A stretch of DNA of 64,000 nucleotides. Source: Vombatus ursinus (lineage: Eukaryota; Chordata; Mammalia; Diprotodontia; Vombatidae). The notes beneath the pieces are model-generated. The model was not told the origin of the DNA, ran no database searches, and saw nothing but the letters and a program-made list of their open reading frames with translations. The position numbers were made by a program, and so were the translations under genes. Shown here in pieces: positions 32,774-43,230 of this stretch. The first letter of the stretch is position 1; each line of letters opens with the position of its first letter. The stretch spans positions 22,036,347 through 22,100,346 of the forward strand of contig NW_020954562.1 of assembly GCF_900497805.2 (NCBI RefSeq), read 5' to 3'.

Positions 32774-33021
32774 ATTAAGCTGCTGGTGGCACAGGGGATA
32801 GAGTGCTGGGCCTGAAGTCAAGAAGACTCATCTTCCTGAGTTCATATATGGGCTCAGACACATCCTAGCTGTGTGACCCTACGTAAGTCACTTAACTTTG
32901 TTTGCCTGAGTTTTCTCATCTGTAAAATGAGCTGGAGAAGGAAATGGCAAACCACTTCAGCATCTTTGCCAAGAATGGGGTCAGGAAGAGTCAGACATGA
33001 CTGAAATGACTGAACAACACA
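32774..33021 (+). repeat. MAR1-type SINE with target-site duplication
   Basis: The sense copy from gctgctggtggcacagggga to gaagagtcagacatgactga is flanked by aacaaaataa at 32764-32773 and 33022-33031. Confidence 0.92.
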
Positions 33022-33061
33022 AACAAAATAAGTAAAATACAATACAAAATAGATGTTAATT

Positions 33062-33062
<1 letters not shown>

Positions 33063-33098
<36 letters not shown>
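33063..33098. repeat. (TG)n microsatellite
   Basis: About 17 TG units inside the hAT element. Confidence 0.97.
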
Positions 33099-33100
<2 letters not shown>

Positions 33101-33300
33101 AAGTCAATGTACAGCCTGCTGGGACCTGTTTCTATTTGAGTTTGACAGCACTGGTATGGTGAATAGAAAAGCCTGGCCTAAGGGTCAGGAAGATCTAGTT
33201 TCTAGTCCTACCTCTGACATATATACACTAGCTCATATACTTTCCCATGTGACCTTGGGCAAGTCACTCAAATTCTCAGAGCCCCTAGGCTTACAGAGGA

Positions 33301-34195
33301 TGACTTACAGAGGAATATCTTCTGCATTGCTGGAGGGAGTTTCCACACTAGAAGTTCCTTATACTGATTAAATCATAAAATTGTCTCTCCTTATCCTCCT
33401 CTTTCTTCCTTACAACAGCTAGTTAGCTAAACAAACCCTTAGCATTCTTTAAATCTATCTTTTGAAATCTTTTTCTTCCTCTTGCCTTTTGAGATCCCTC
33501 AGTGGAAACTCTTATCTGAGTTTTCTGAAGTTGTCTGAAGTTCTTTGAACATGTATCATATTCTTGGATCACTAGCCCGGGTTCCCTTCAAATTACCCCT
33601 GTGATTCTGCTTAGCAAAACCGTAAGGGAGCTGTGTGAAGACAGCAGATTCTTTTTACTTCCTCCCCCCAGCCCCACCTGCAGCCTCTGACTTGTGTGCA
33701 AAATAAACTCAGGTGGGGTCAGGTGGGGCTGCTGGACCTAACAGCTTTTCTCTACTTAACCAAGATTATAGTAATATAAGTACTGAACTTTCCCCCATAT
33801 TTTGAAAATTTCCAGAGTTTACCACTTGATTAACAAATGCAGTAGAATCCTATTGCTTGGTTGATTGCAAAACAGTGGAATGGCCCATTGCCAGTGCTGT
33901 CCCTTGTTTATCCATTCTAGAGTTCTGTGAAACTGTCAGTCCACAGTCCCCATGTGAGGTTCACTTCAAAAAAGGGGGATAAGCTTTATTTTTATTTAAT
34001 GTCCTTAGTGGCAGATTCCTGTCATACAGTCATCTTGGGGCTTATTCTCTTGCCTACCTGCATGGATTCCATGTTATAAGTAGAAGTGAGATGGACATTT
34101 TTGGCATAAAATATTTGCTATTCTGTATTCCAAATCTTTAACATTTGCACTTGAAAAAGAATTAAATATTGGGATTTAACACATCCAGTTGCAAA
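33301..34195. other. No gene recognised
   Basis: No protein-like exon and no recognised repeat. Confidence 0.45.
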
Positions 34196-34312
34196 ATTAT
34201 AGAATCATAGAATGAAGCAGTGCATGGGACCCTGGAGATCACTTTATTCATCACTATCAGTTTACAGACGAGGAAACAGAAACCCAAAAAAGGATTGAGA
34301 TTTTATATTATA
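34196..34312 (-). repeat. MIR3/THER-type SINE fragment
   Basis: aattatagaatcatagaatg, then ccctggagatcactttattc and ttacagacgaggaaacagaa are antisense landmarks. Confidence 0.75.
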
Positions 34313-34344
34313 GCTATTGATTTTAAGCTATTATGAACTGACTT

Positions 34345-34560
34345 TAGGCAGCTAGTTGATACACTGAGTAAGAACACTATACTTGGAGTCAAGAAAAACT
34401 GACTTCAGACATTCTCTTAGCTGTATGATCCTGGTGAAGTTGCTAAACCTGTTTTCTCATTTGTAAAATGGGAATAATAATAGCGCACTCATTTCCCCCT
34501 AAGATTGTGAGAATCAAATGAGTGTTTGCAAAGTACTTTATAAATCTAGCTTATTAAATA
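34345..34560 (+). repeat. CORE-SINE (MIR/THER type)
   Basis: The head taggcagctagttgatacac and the tail attgtgagaatcaaatgagt followed by ttgcaaagtactttataaat fit the sense family order. Confidence 0.75.
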
Positions 34561-35549
34561 CTGAGGATCAGTTTCCTCATTTGTAAAAGATTATTGTTGT
34601 TATTTTTATTATAAGTCCCAGGTCCATATCAAATAAATAACCTTATTATAAATAACCCTTTGAGTAAATAACCTTATTCTTTTAAAATGTATTGTATTTT
34701 GCCGATCAGGTTATTAGATATTCATCTCACATTTGGGGGGATTTGAAGGTGACTGTGAAAGACTGAAATTAAATTAAGCATGCCTAAGGCAAAAACTATT
34801 TGTTTTATGTATTCTTTTTTCCTATTTACAAAGAATTCAATAGAAGGAAATGAGGAAGATTTTTACCTATTTAATTGTCAACCTGAGGAAAAAAAATGTC
34901 CTTTAGAACTTTGAATCTTCAAATGTTAATGTTACCTGGAGAGGTCCTGGTATACATTGCCAATGACCTAGAACAACAGCAATTGCATTTGGAATAAACA
35001 ACTAAGTTGACCCCCACTGAACCGACTGAGAAAAATCTCAGTATCAAAGGTATGCCAAAATTCTTTTGGCATTATTGCCATGAGCATTTGGGCATGCTTA
35101 TAGATTACTTAGAGTTAAGAAATGAAATTTGAAAGAATTAAATATTAAAATGATCTTTTCATGCTTTACATCTCAATTTTCTATCTGCATCTAGATTTAT
35201 ATCTACTTTCCACAGTGGTAATTGCTTCAAATTAATGACTGGCAGAAGATGCTCTAGCAAATGAGCTTGTTTCATTGCTTCCGTGGCAATTGAAAAGAAA
35301 GCAGATTTTTTTTTTAACATTTCCATTTTTCTAAGTTCTATTTCTCAAGTTTTTGACCAGTCAACTTTTAAACCATTTGGTCTTTGTCATTCTTTTTTTT
35401 CTTGAGTTGGAAGGATTAAGTGAGGTTATTATCTTCCAAGGTAGCTGTGGTGATGATTACAGGCAATTTTAAAGGGGATTTTTTTTTGGGTGGATTCTCA
35501 CACTTCAGTATCTGATTTGCTAAATAAGAATCCGATAATTATATTGAAA
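34561..35549. other. No gene recognised
   Basis: AT-rich, with several T runs; nothing recognised. Confidence 0.45.
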
Positions 35550-35720
35550 GAAAGCTTAGGATCATAGGATAATGGATTTAGATCTGGAAAGGACCTCTAA
35601 GGTCATTGAGCCAACCTTCTCCTTTTACAGATAAGGAAACTTAATGTCAGAATATTGAAGTGGCTTGCCCTGATGTGTCCCTGATTCTAAGTCCAGTGCT
35701 CTATTCATTTCATCATACTG
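35550..35720 (-). repeat. MIR3/THER-type SINE
   Basis: ggatcataggataatggatt, then ctggaaaggacctctaaggt and ccttttacagataaggaaac are antisense landmarks. Confidence 0.8.
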
Positions 35721-35833
35721 CCAATCTGGTGGAGTACTTGCTAGATACATACAGATAAAATCTGTGCTGGAGGAAGGAGCACTGTAGTTACACAAGGTGA
35801 AATACACCTGTAATGAGAAACATTGGTCTAGGT

Positions 35834-36020
35834 CAGAGATATCAAATACTCTCAAGAGGCCAAATCAGATTAAAATATAACTGGGAAATATTTAACAAAA
35901 CAAATATACAATAAAACGCATCAAATAGGAATATGTGGCTTTCTAAGTCAATATGTCGTAGCAGGGATTCTTATACATGATTGAATGGCTCCCTTTTTCT
36001 ATTTCAGTTTGACATCACTG
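35834..36020. mobile_element. hAT-type non-autonomous DNA transposon
   Basis: The left end cagagatatcaaatac pairs with the reversed right end cagtgatgtcaaactg. The flanking 8-mers gtctaggt and ctctgggt agree at 6 of 8. The interior aatatttaacaaaacaaata matches the family at 32.7 kb. Confidence 0.75.
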
Positions 36021-36097
36021 CTCTGGGTAAACCATAAAAAGCTTTAAAAAGCTTTCTGATGCCTGTTCTGTCTGATTAGGAATTTTTTTGCTTGCAG

Positions 36098-36216
36098 AAA
36101 GAGAAGAGTAAAGAGAAAAACGGTGATGGGCTGTGCAAACAAAGTTCCAGCTCCAAACCAAAGGGCATTAGCTGGGATGATATAGGAAAAGCACTATTCA
36201 GTAGGTTACAATACCT
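36098..36216 (+). other. Exon-like segment, probably part of a dispersed repeat
   Basis: A T-rich tract ending ttgcttgcag precedes 119 bp that are open in one frame (KEKSKEKNGDGLCKQSSSSK, then PKGISWDDIGKALFSRLQYL), followed by gtaagt. This looks like an internal exon. However, parts of it and its downstream flank (gctgggatgatatagga, cagtaggttacaatacc, gagttttgaaag) recur in the same order at 44139-44247, which favours a dispersed repeat. I recognise no gene family. Confidence 0.3.
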
Positions 36217-36289
36217 GTAAGTCTTAAAGAGCAGAGTTTTGAAAGACTACCAGAGTGAACAGTGAGTAAATGTCTCCTCTGTAAATAAT

Positions 36290-36628
36290 GGCTTTACAGC
36301 TGGATTCACTGCTCTATGTCCTTGGGCCAGTCATCTTAGCTCTTTTTTTTGTTTGTTTCCTTATCTGTAAATGTCTAGAATCAGACGCTCTCAACCTGGG
36401 CTCTGTGAATTTATCGTTTTAAGTAAAGTTGATGACTTTTTAATATAAATGGTTTCCCTTGTAATCCTAAGTGTTTTACTTTATACATTCTAAAATGTTA
36501 TTCTGAGAAGGGGTCCAGAGGCTTTCCCATACTGCCAAAGCGGCCCATGACACACCAAGAGGTAGAGAACCCCAGGACCAGAAGACCTCTAAGGTTGCTT
36601 TTAGCTCTAAAGCCTCTGATTCTGTTCA
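36290..36628 (+). repeat. MIR/THER-type SINE split by a hAT element
   Basis: The core tccttgggccagtcatctta and ccttatctgtaaatgtctag is followed beyond the hAT by gaagacctctaaggttgctt and tttagctctaaagcctctga. Confidence 0.7.
36382..36575. mobile_element. hAT-type non-autonomous DNA transposon
   Basis: The left end gctctcaacctggg pairs imperfectly with the right end aggtagagaacccc in reverse. The interior, with attctgagaaggggtccaga and gcccatgacacacc, resembles a common mammalian hAT MITE. Confidence 0.7.
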
Positions 36629-36726
36629 TGGGATTCTTATGTTTTGGAGACATTGATGACATTGACTAGTATAGTCGGTGAAGGGAAGGCTGTCACTGTG
36701 TCTTCCGAAATACCCCAGGGAAATGC

Positions 36727-36730
<4 letters not shown>

Positions 36731-36775
<45 letters not shown>
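36731..36775. repeat. (GT)n microsatellite
   Basis: About 22 GT units. Confidence 0.97.
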
Positions 36776-36777
<2 letters not shown>

Positions 36778-37127
36778 TTTTCCTATTTCTATTCACAATG
36801 TGCTTTTGGTAATGCTACTTAAGATGCGACTTCAGTTTCTCAAAGATTTATCTTGCTGAGAGATACAAAAATTCAGGATTTTCCTTACCTGTGTTCTTCC
36901 TTAATCTTTTCCCCTTTTCTCTGATCCAGTTATGTCAGGAACAGATCTATATAGCATAGCTAACAAGCTCCTGAGGTCAGTATGATCAATTCTTTTACTG
37001 GTCTGCCTTGCCTTTCATTCTTTATGACCATGTCACTTTCAACATTCTTTTTAAAAAACTTTCAATAAAGAAAAAATAACAACTTGTATCTGATATTTAT
37101 AGAGCACTTTTGTAATCTGTACTCAAT
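36776..37127. other. No gene recognised
   Basis: No protein-like exon or clear repeat beyond a possible MIR start near 37085. Confidence 0.4.
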
Positions 37128-37423
37128 CCCCTTCTCCTCCACATTCCACTGAAGATGACCTCTCTAAGATCACCAGTAGACTTTTTTATTGCTGAATCCC
37201 ATTGGCTTGTTTTTTTTTTTTAAATTCTCATTCTTATTGACATCTCTGCAGCATTTGACATTGTTGACCACTCACTTTTTTTTTCTGGATATTCTTTGAT
37301 CCATGGATTTTTGTGATCATTCTCTATCATGGTTTTCTTCCTATCTGTAGTAACATTCTTTTTTGGCATCTTTGCAGATTAAACGTCCATATCCTACTCC
37401 TAACCAAGGGTATATTGTCCTGG

Positions 37424-37580
37424 GGTGTACTGGTAAATGTACACATGACACACTTTAAGTTTCATTTGAATTATTAACATTTTCCATCACTTTCTTAAAT
37501 CCAGACAATCATCAGAACAGCCCTGATAAGTGGCATTCATCAATTTTTGAGGTATAAATGCTCATACTGAAAATTTAACA
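37424..37580 (-). repeat. Unnamed dispersed repeat, family U1 copy 4
   Basis: The copy lies in the L2 and is flanked by the perfect repeat attgtcctgg at 37414-37423 and 37581-37590. Reversed, it has ttgttaaattttcagtatga and acatttaccagtacacc as ends. The flanks and old age suit a hAT-like element, which is inference. Confidence 0.65.
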
Positions 37581-38459
37581 ATTGTCCTGGAAAGAGTCCA
37601 GGACTCTTGGTCCTTTCTCTTGGTGATTTCATTACTCTCATTTGTATTCACCTATGAGCTCTATGTACATGATTCCCAAATCTACATGCATTCATCTCAC
37701 TCCCGAGCTTCAGTCTTTATCTCCAAATGCTTGCTTGACATATATACTTGAATGCCCCATAGGCACCTCAGAATAAACAGGTACGAAAGAGAATCCATTT
37801 TTTCTCCTAAACACATCCATCCTAGCTTCTCATTTAAGGGAACTGACATTTTTCCAGTTGCAGAGGTTCATAATTGTAGAAGTCATCTTTAATTCTCCAC
37901 TCTCACATTTTCCATATTCAATTACTTGCCAAGGTTTGTTGATCTTTTTCCTAATCATGTTTTATATCTGTCCTCTTTACTCATACCACAGCCACTCTAG
38001 ACCAGGCCTTGTCTATTTCAATAACCATTTTAATAACTATCTACAACCTCTCCTCTTTCCAAGCTATCTTTCATATAGCTGCCAAATGAATGTTCCTAAA
38101 GCATAGGTTAATCCATGTGATTCTTCTACACAAGTATCTCCAGTGGTTTCCCAGTGTGCTTTGGTTAAAATAGAAGCTCCTCTATTTGGCATGCTAAACC
38201 CTTCATGATTAGACTCCAGCTTGTCTTTTCAGGCTGATTACACATTATTCTGCTTTAACATAGAATACTCTAACCACTGGCCTGCTTTCTGCTTCTCATG
38301 AACAACATTCCATCTTCCCCATCTCTGCCTTTGCTAAAGCTATGCTGAATACCCGAAATGCTCTCTCTCCCTACGTCTGCATTGTACAACCTGTACCATC
38401 TTTCATGGCTCCAATGATACCTTCTTCAAGAGGTCTTTCCTGATTCTCCCAGTTGTTAT

Positions 38460-38628
38460 TATATACAATAATACATGAACAAATACTTGTGTCTTAATCA
38501 CTTAGCCTTCTACAGTAGAAATTCCTACATCAGTAGTACCTATAACTATGAGGTGGATCACAGGAATCAAAATAATGTATTGGTTACTGAGATGTTGCCA
38601 CAAAGAAAGAGAGGTCAACAGCTACACT
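38460..38628 (+). repeat. Unnamed repeat, short copy (see 41165-41344)
   Basis: It matches 41165-41344 at roughly 85% by eye: gtcttaatcacttagccttc, gtagaaattcctaca, and cctataactatgaggt. It interrupts the L2, so it arrived by insertion. Confidence 0.75.
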
Positions 38629-38806
38629 ACATGTTTGTTTGTATGTAACCTACATGCACCTGTGAACTTTCTGTACCCTTCTATACCCCATTCCCCCCTT
38701 CCCCCCAAGAGCCAGGACTCACTTTTGGATTTGTATCTCTAGCGTTTAGCGCAGTTCCTTGTCTATATTATGAACATAATAAATGTTTGTTGAACTAACT
38801 AATTAA

Positions 38807-39392
38807 ATAATCTGTGATCCTTTGTGATAGGACCAGTGTTTCCCAGATGCAGCTTCTTTCCTCTTACATGCTGCATGGGGAGGCTTTACCTAAAAGAAGA
38901 CAAAGCTGCTCCTTGGACCCGATTGGACCACCCTATTGGCCCTAGCTTCCCTGACATTTTCCTGGTCAACTAAGCTTTTTAAAAAGTCATAGCCACATAG
39001 AATCTGTTACTGACTCGGTGTTACTGACTTCAGAAGTCCTTATTCTGCCCTGCTGGCCAAACATGTTTCCATATGAAGATGAGAAGACCCATGTCTGGAG
39101 AAGCTCAGTGTCATTGTATTCTCGTCACATCCCCTTGCTTTGATAGAGTCAAGTCAACTTCCTTGTGTTAAATGTTCAATGACCTGTGAGTGCCTCATTT
39201 CATCCCAACATTGAACCTGAACTAATAAAGTACTGGCATCAGAGCTGAGTGTCCAACAACCCTTTATATAGAGAGGGCAATCATTTTGGTGCAGCTTTAG
39301 GAATTCAGGACAGAAATGTTCTAGATCCATTGGTCTAATTCCAAATGTTGGAGAAGTGATCAGGGTCTTTTACTCATTTCCCAACATTTAGT
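38807..39392. other. No gene recognised
   Basis: No protein-like exon or named repeat. The words aataaag and tatata near 39225-39270 are not enough to call anything. Confidence 0.4.
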
Positions 39393-40186
39393 TAGCTGTT
39401 GTTTTTTTTTTTTCACTGAGAATACTTTATTGTTAAATACAAAGTGGTACACTTTTCCACCTTTATTTATTACCCTAGGAACAGTCTCTTTGTGTTTCCA
39501 AATGACTGCCAATTGCAGTTGCTAGACTCAAAGTTCTCAAAGTGTGTGACATGAGTTTCTTGCTGGTATGCTGTGAACTGCATGGAACTTATTCTGGTGA
39601 TCTGTCATCTTTCTAACTTAAAAGTTCACTGTGCCATGATTCCTCATGTCAAAGAATGATACTGTGTCATAAGCAAAACTAGTCTGAGAACCACTGAAGA
39701 GGTCTGCTTCAGGCAGCTGGAAGCCGAATTCAGTCCATATCTACTTTTCTGCTCGTCTTTATGGTGGAATGGATTCTCTTCTGTTTCGCCTTTACGATTC
39801 ATGTTTTCTACCCTGATCCTTCAAAGCACTGCATCCTCTTTGAATGGCTCCTTTGGAATCTGGCTGGCCTGGGCAATCATGTCTCTAATTGTCTGGAGGC
39901 AATTTGCCAAATTTCTAAACTGATAGCAGCTGGAATCAGAAGTAATAATCAACTCTCTTGATGTTCTGATCTTATTTTTAAACAAGACAGCAATATTTTG
40001 CTGGACAGGCTTTGAAATCCAGTCTGCTGTTACTAAATGGAACCAGACTTCACCCTTGGTATTTACTTTATTAACAAGATATCTGCAGGTAATCTATAGG
40101 AATGTCAGTGCTGGCCTGCTTTGCATCATCCTAGAACATGAGGTGCCAGCTCTCCGACACAATTGAGTTTCGGTAGCTGTTGTTTT
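39393..40186 (-). pseudogene. MRPL58: Processed pseudogene of MRPL58 (ICT1, mitochondrial peptidyl-tRNA hydrolase)
   Basis: The parent gene makes ICT1, a GGQ-type release-factor-like hydrolase of the mitochondrial large ribosomal subunit that rescues stalled ribosomes. The minus strand here encodes [20 protein letters not shown], then [38 protein letters not shown] and RIRVENMNR. After a frameshift it gives QKRIHSTIKTSRKVDMD and a stop at 39730. This is the ICT1 order from before the GGQ loop to the C-terminus. The SGPGGQNV loop is deleted, there is an in-frame stop after EDAVL, and the 5' end is truncated. The 3' UTR ends with aataaag and a poly-A (T run 39401-39413 on plus). Perfect 13-bp duplications (tagctgttgtttt) at 39393-39405 and 40174-40186 show L1-mediated retroposition. 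It is not functional. Confidence 0.93.
39529..39696. mobile_element. Possible hAT-type element in the MRPL58 pseudogene 3' UTR
   Basis: caaagttctcaaagtg at the left pairs with reversed right end cagtggttctcagac. The flanking 8-mers do not match, so it may be an old element inherited with the parent UTR. Confidence 0.4.
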
Positions 40187-40789
40187 CTAAATGAATAATT
40201 ATGTACTAAATATCATTCCCCAAACTATTAAAAGGTAAAAATAAAACCAATTTCACAACATATGTATATTTATTGAAGGATGTGAGCTATTACATTGATT
40301 ATAGGAGCATAGAACTTCACCTCCTTTTTGTAGATGGAGAAAATGAGTTCCATCAGATGACAAGGGAGAGTAAATGTTGCAAATTCTGCTCACAGCTTCT
40401 CTACTTGTCCCCTTCCCACCCCTTTCCCCAATGCCATCCCATCACTCCTCAGGGACTGTGGAGTTTTTTCTGGTTTTGTACCAGCAAAGAGACTTGCCTA
40501 TGCAATGATCAGTATCTATGTGAAAGCTAGAACTTTGGCAGCAGTGAGATTTGGGATTGGATCACTCCTGCTCATGTAAAGAAAAAACTCTGCTTCTGAC
40601 CTTTTCAGTTTGGTTCTTCATACTTCAAGTGTACTTGATCAGGTAGATTGTATCTGAGCCCATGGACAGTCTTCACCAAACACTCATTAGCTAGGGCCTA
40701 GTTCATGAACAGCCTTTTCCTCACTTGTCTTTGACTATCAGAAGCTTCTGCATGCTATCTTAGGACAGAACTAAGACTGGTACTTGTAA
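40187..40789. other. No gene recognised
   Basis: The frame at 40273-40530 is unrecognised; a weak antisense MIR-like piece may lie near 40300-40380. Confidence 0.4.
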
Positions 40790-41440
40790 ATAACTCAAAG
40801 GATAATGAACAGTAAATGACATTAGAAGGTGGGGTCATCTGAGATTGAAATATCTGGTCAGACTAGGTACTAATAATTACCCTAACAATGACTTTGGTTG
40901 AGATATCTGGTCGTCCTAGATATTAATAATTATCCTAATAGTGATTTTGGGAAAGGCTACTATGAACACTTTTTGCAAAGCTTTAAGAAAGAAAACAAAA
41001 ACGAAATTATCAAACTTTTAGCATGCAAGATGGTGAGGCTATAATTTGCTAAGCTTTAAAGGAAACCATTAGTTCTTGACATGTAAGCATAAAAGATTAC
41101 AATAAACAACACAACATATCTTAGTAAAGGAGTTTACCAAAATGGGCATTCCACTTATAGTTTCAATATACAATAATGTATAAACAGACAAATACTGGTG
41201 TCTTAATCACTTAACCTTCCTTTTAGAGTAGAAATTCCTACAACAGTAGCACCTATAACTATGAGGTAGATATTAGGAATCAAAATAATGCACTGGTTAA
41301 TGAGAAGATGGGCCACAGAGAAAGATAGATCAACAGCTCTACTCTATCCTGTCCAGTCTTGCAAATGAAACCCTAACATACTTCACGTAGTTCCAGTGAC
41401 AGCTTCCAGAGGCATGATAGAAATTGAAATAAATTTATTT
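40790..41440 (+). repeat. Unnamed dispersed repeat, longer copy
   Basis: The part 41165-41344 recurs at 38460-38628. Near its left side a unit of about 55 bp occurs twice in tandem (tatctggtcagactaggtac at 40849; tatctggtcgtcctagatat at 40904). Family unknown; an LTR-related fossil is one possibility. Confidence 0.5.
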
Positions 41441-42309
41441 ATTTCAATCCAAAGAGCAGGTAGACCTGGGAGAATTGGTGAAGTAGAAACATAATATTCA
41501 CAGGTCAAATTTTTACCTAAGGGAATTCTTCTATACTGGTTAGATGAAGCTGTGGGTATGACTCACAAAAGAATTGAAATAATATTGAGGCCATGAAGTA
41601 TCTCACAAAAAAGTTGTGACCGTTTTTCTATAGAGGAAAGGCTACTTAGTAGTTATAGTTCAAAAGAGGATTGGCAAATGGATGTAGCAGCTTAGCAGAG
41701 AAAAAAACAAAAGTTATACTAGCAGATTAGCCAGCGGCATCAGTAACTCTGGACAGAAGCAGAAAGTGGCAATATTCCAGCAGGGAATTCTAATTCCTCA
41801 GGAGCATGAGTTGTTTAGACTACATGTGCTTCCCATGCCACACATTTTCTTTCCCACCAGTTTCTATGGAAATACGTGAGAGAATTTGCCTTGTGGGTCT
41901 TTTGTTTATTTTACTAGTGTGTTTGATAATGTATCTTCTAGTTTTGTCAGGTAATAATATGTATTGAATGAAGAGTTTGTCAACTATGATTTTGAAGTAT
42001 TGCTGACCTTGGGTATGCCCTGAACCTTGGTGTAGATTTCAGGAGTCCTCCTTGAAGGGATACAGATACATATATGTCTTCCACATTGCATCTATTCAAC
42101 CTGGTGGAAGACTTCCTCTTGACCTATTAATAGTTTGAATATATCCACATAATATTCAGGCTGCCTATTTGGTAACTCTCATTCTCACCCTGAATAATGC
42201 ACCTCCTTTTATATTCATACATAACACAAAACTATACAGTTTTTGGAAAGTGAATCACTGCTGTGCACTTTCTGGTGATTAGCATGGACTAATGCTGGAA
42301 AGATATTTT
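41441..42309. other. No gene recognised
   Basis: No protein-like exon and no named repeat. Confidence 0.45.
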
Positions 42310-42550
42310 TTTTCTGTGATTTGTTCTTTGTGGTTCTTTGACTCATCCATTCTTTAGGATTAAGTTAGTTTTCAAATAACTTTTAATCTTTGCTTCAAAG
42401 GCTCTTTATTGAATGTAATTTTTTATTGCATTATGGTTGGTAAAATAAGTATTTAATATTTCTGATTTTCTGTATTTCTTTCTGAGATCTTTATTCACTA
42501 ATGCATGGCCACTTTTTGTGAAGGTGCTATGTATTTTTCGTGTTTTTCTA
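42310..42550 (-). mobile_element. L1 LINE, ORF2 endonuclease-region fragment
   Basis: The antisense reading gives KTRKIHSTFTKSGHALVNKD, then NHNAIKNYI, corresponding to the same part of the L1 at 62529-62771 (LHKKMTMYKNI, NNKIKNYIKELW). Confidence 0.8.
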
Positions 42551-42569
42551 GCATGAGAATATTGACAGC

Positions 42570-42672
42570 CCCTACTTCCGAGGGTTGTTATGAGCATCAA
42601 ATGAGATATTTAAAAGTTACTTAGCAAGAACTTAATAAATGCTGTTTCTTTTCTTCCTTCCTTCCTTCCTTA
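42570..42672 (+). repeat. MIR/THER 3' tail and (CTTC)n
   Basis: gggttgttatgagcatcaaa, then tgagatatttaaaagttact, ends in a short CTTC run. Confidence 0.7.
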
Positions 42673-42814
42673 TGGTGATAACTGAGCCCCCATGTAAGTT
42701 GTTGGGCATCATCAAGGGAGATTTGCAAGAGAACAAAGAAGAGGCACTAGCACAGAGCCCTCACAACCTGGAGTATGGCTTTGAAACTTCATGTAGGAGA
42801 ATCCAGACAAGTAG

Positions 42815-42815
<1 letters not shown>

Positions 42816-42865
<50 letters not shown>
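42816..42865. repeat. (GA)n microsatellite
   Basis: About 25 GA units. Confidence 0.97.
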
Positions 42866-42867
<2 letters not shown>

Positions 42868-43114
42868 AAAAATCTAGAGAAGAGACTGTTTGAGAGAGTA
42901 GTTACTAGTGTCAAATGCGAGGTCAAGAAAGATGAATCTTGAGAAAAGGCCATCATATTTGGCAAATGAGATCCCTTGTAACTTCGAAGAAGGCACTCTC
43001 AGTTGAATGATTAGGTTGGAAGACAGATTACAAATAGTTGAAAAGTGAGAAGAGAAGAGGAGATGGTGACAATGAACATGGACTGCTCCTTCTCTAGGAT
43101 TTTAGTTGTAAAGA

Positions 43115-43230
43115 ATCAGTGAGGTATAGTGAATAGAGTACTGGCATTGCAGCTTAGAAGATCTCCATTAAAATCCTGGCTCTAATACATATTACCTGAG
43201 CTACCCCAGTCAAATCCCTTAACATCTCAG
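43115..43230 (+). repeat. MIR/THER-type SINE fragment
   Basis: gtgaggtatagtgaatagag, then ctggctctaatacatattac and agtcaaatcccttaacatct are sense landmarks. Confidence 0.65.

Larger units (their letters stand above)
32690..33153. mobile_element. hAT-type non-autonomous DNA transposon holding a SINE
   Basis: The ends cagaagtgtcaaactc and, reversed, cagtgctgtcaaactc agree at 13 of 16 sites. The flanking 8-mers gtacagtg and gtatggtg agree at 6 of 8. A MAR1 SINE and a (TG)n lie inside. Related elements are at 31515 (partial) and 35834-36020. Confidence 0.8.
32674..33300 (+). repeat. MIR/THER-type SINE split by a hAT element
   Basis: The SINE head aggcagcatggtacagtg at 32672-32689 continues after the hAT at 33154 with gtatggtgaatagaaaagcc, gggtcaggaagatctagttt and tgaccttgggcaagtcactc. 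Confidence 0.75.
37128..38806 (+). repeat. L2 LINE, long copy with two insertions
   Basis: A sense L2 spanning the RT end to the 3' tail. Visible parts include the RT relic ctgcagcatttgacattgtt at about 37247, catccatcctagcttctcat, ccaaatgaatgttcctaaag, ctttgctaaagctatgctga, aagaggtctttcctgattct, and the tail ctctagcgtttagcgcagtt. U1 copy 4 (37424-37580) and another repeat (38460-38628) interrupt it. Confidence 0.85.

Noticed and set aside
38830-39270. A possible solo long terminal repeat with aataaag
   Set aside because: No terminal motif pair, no site duplication and no second copy were seen in the window.
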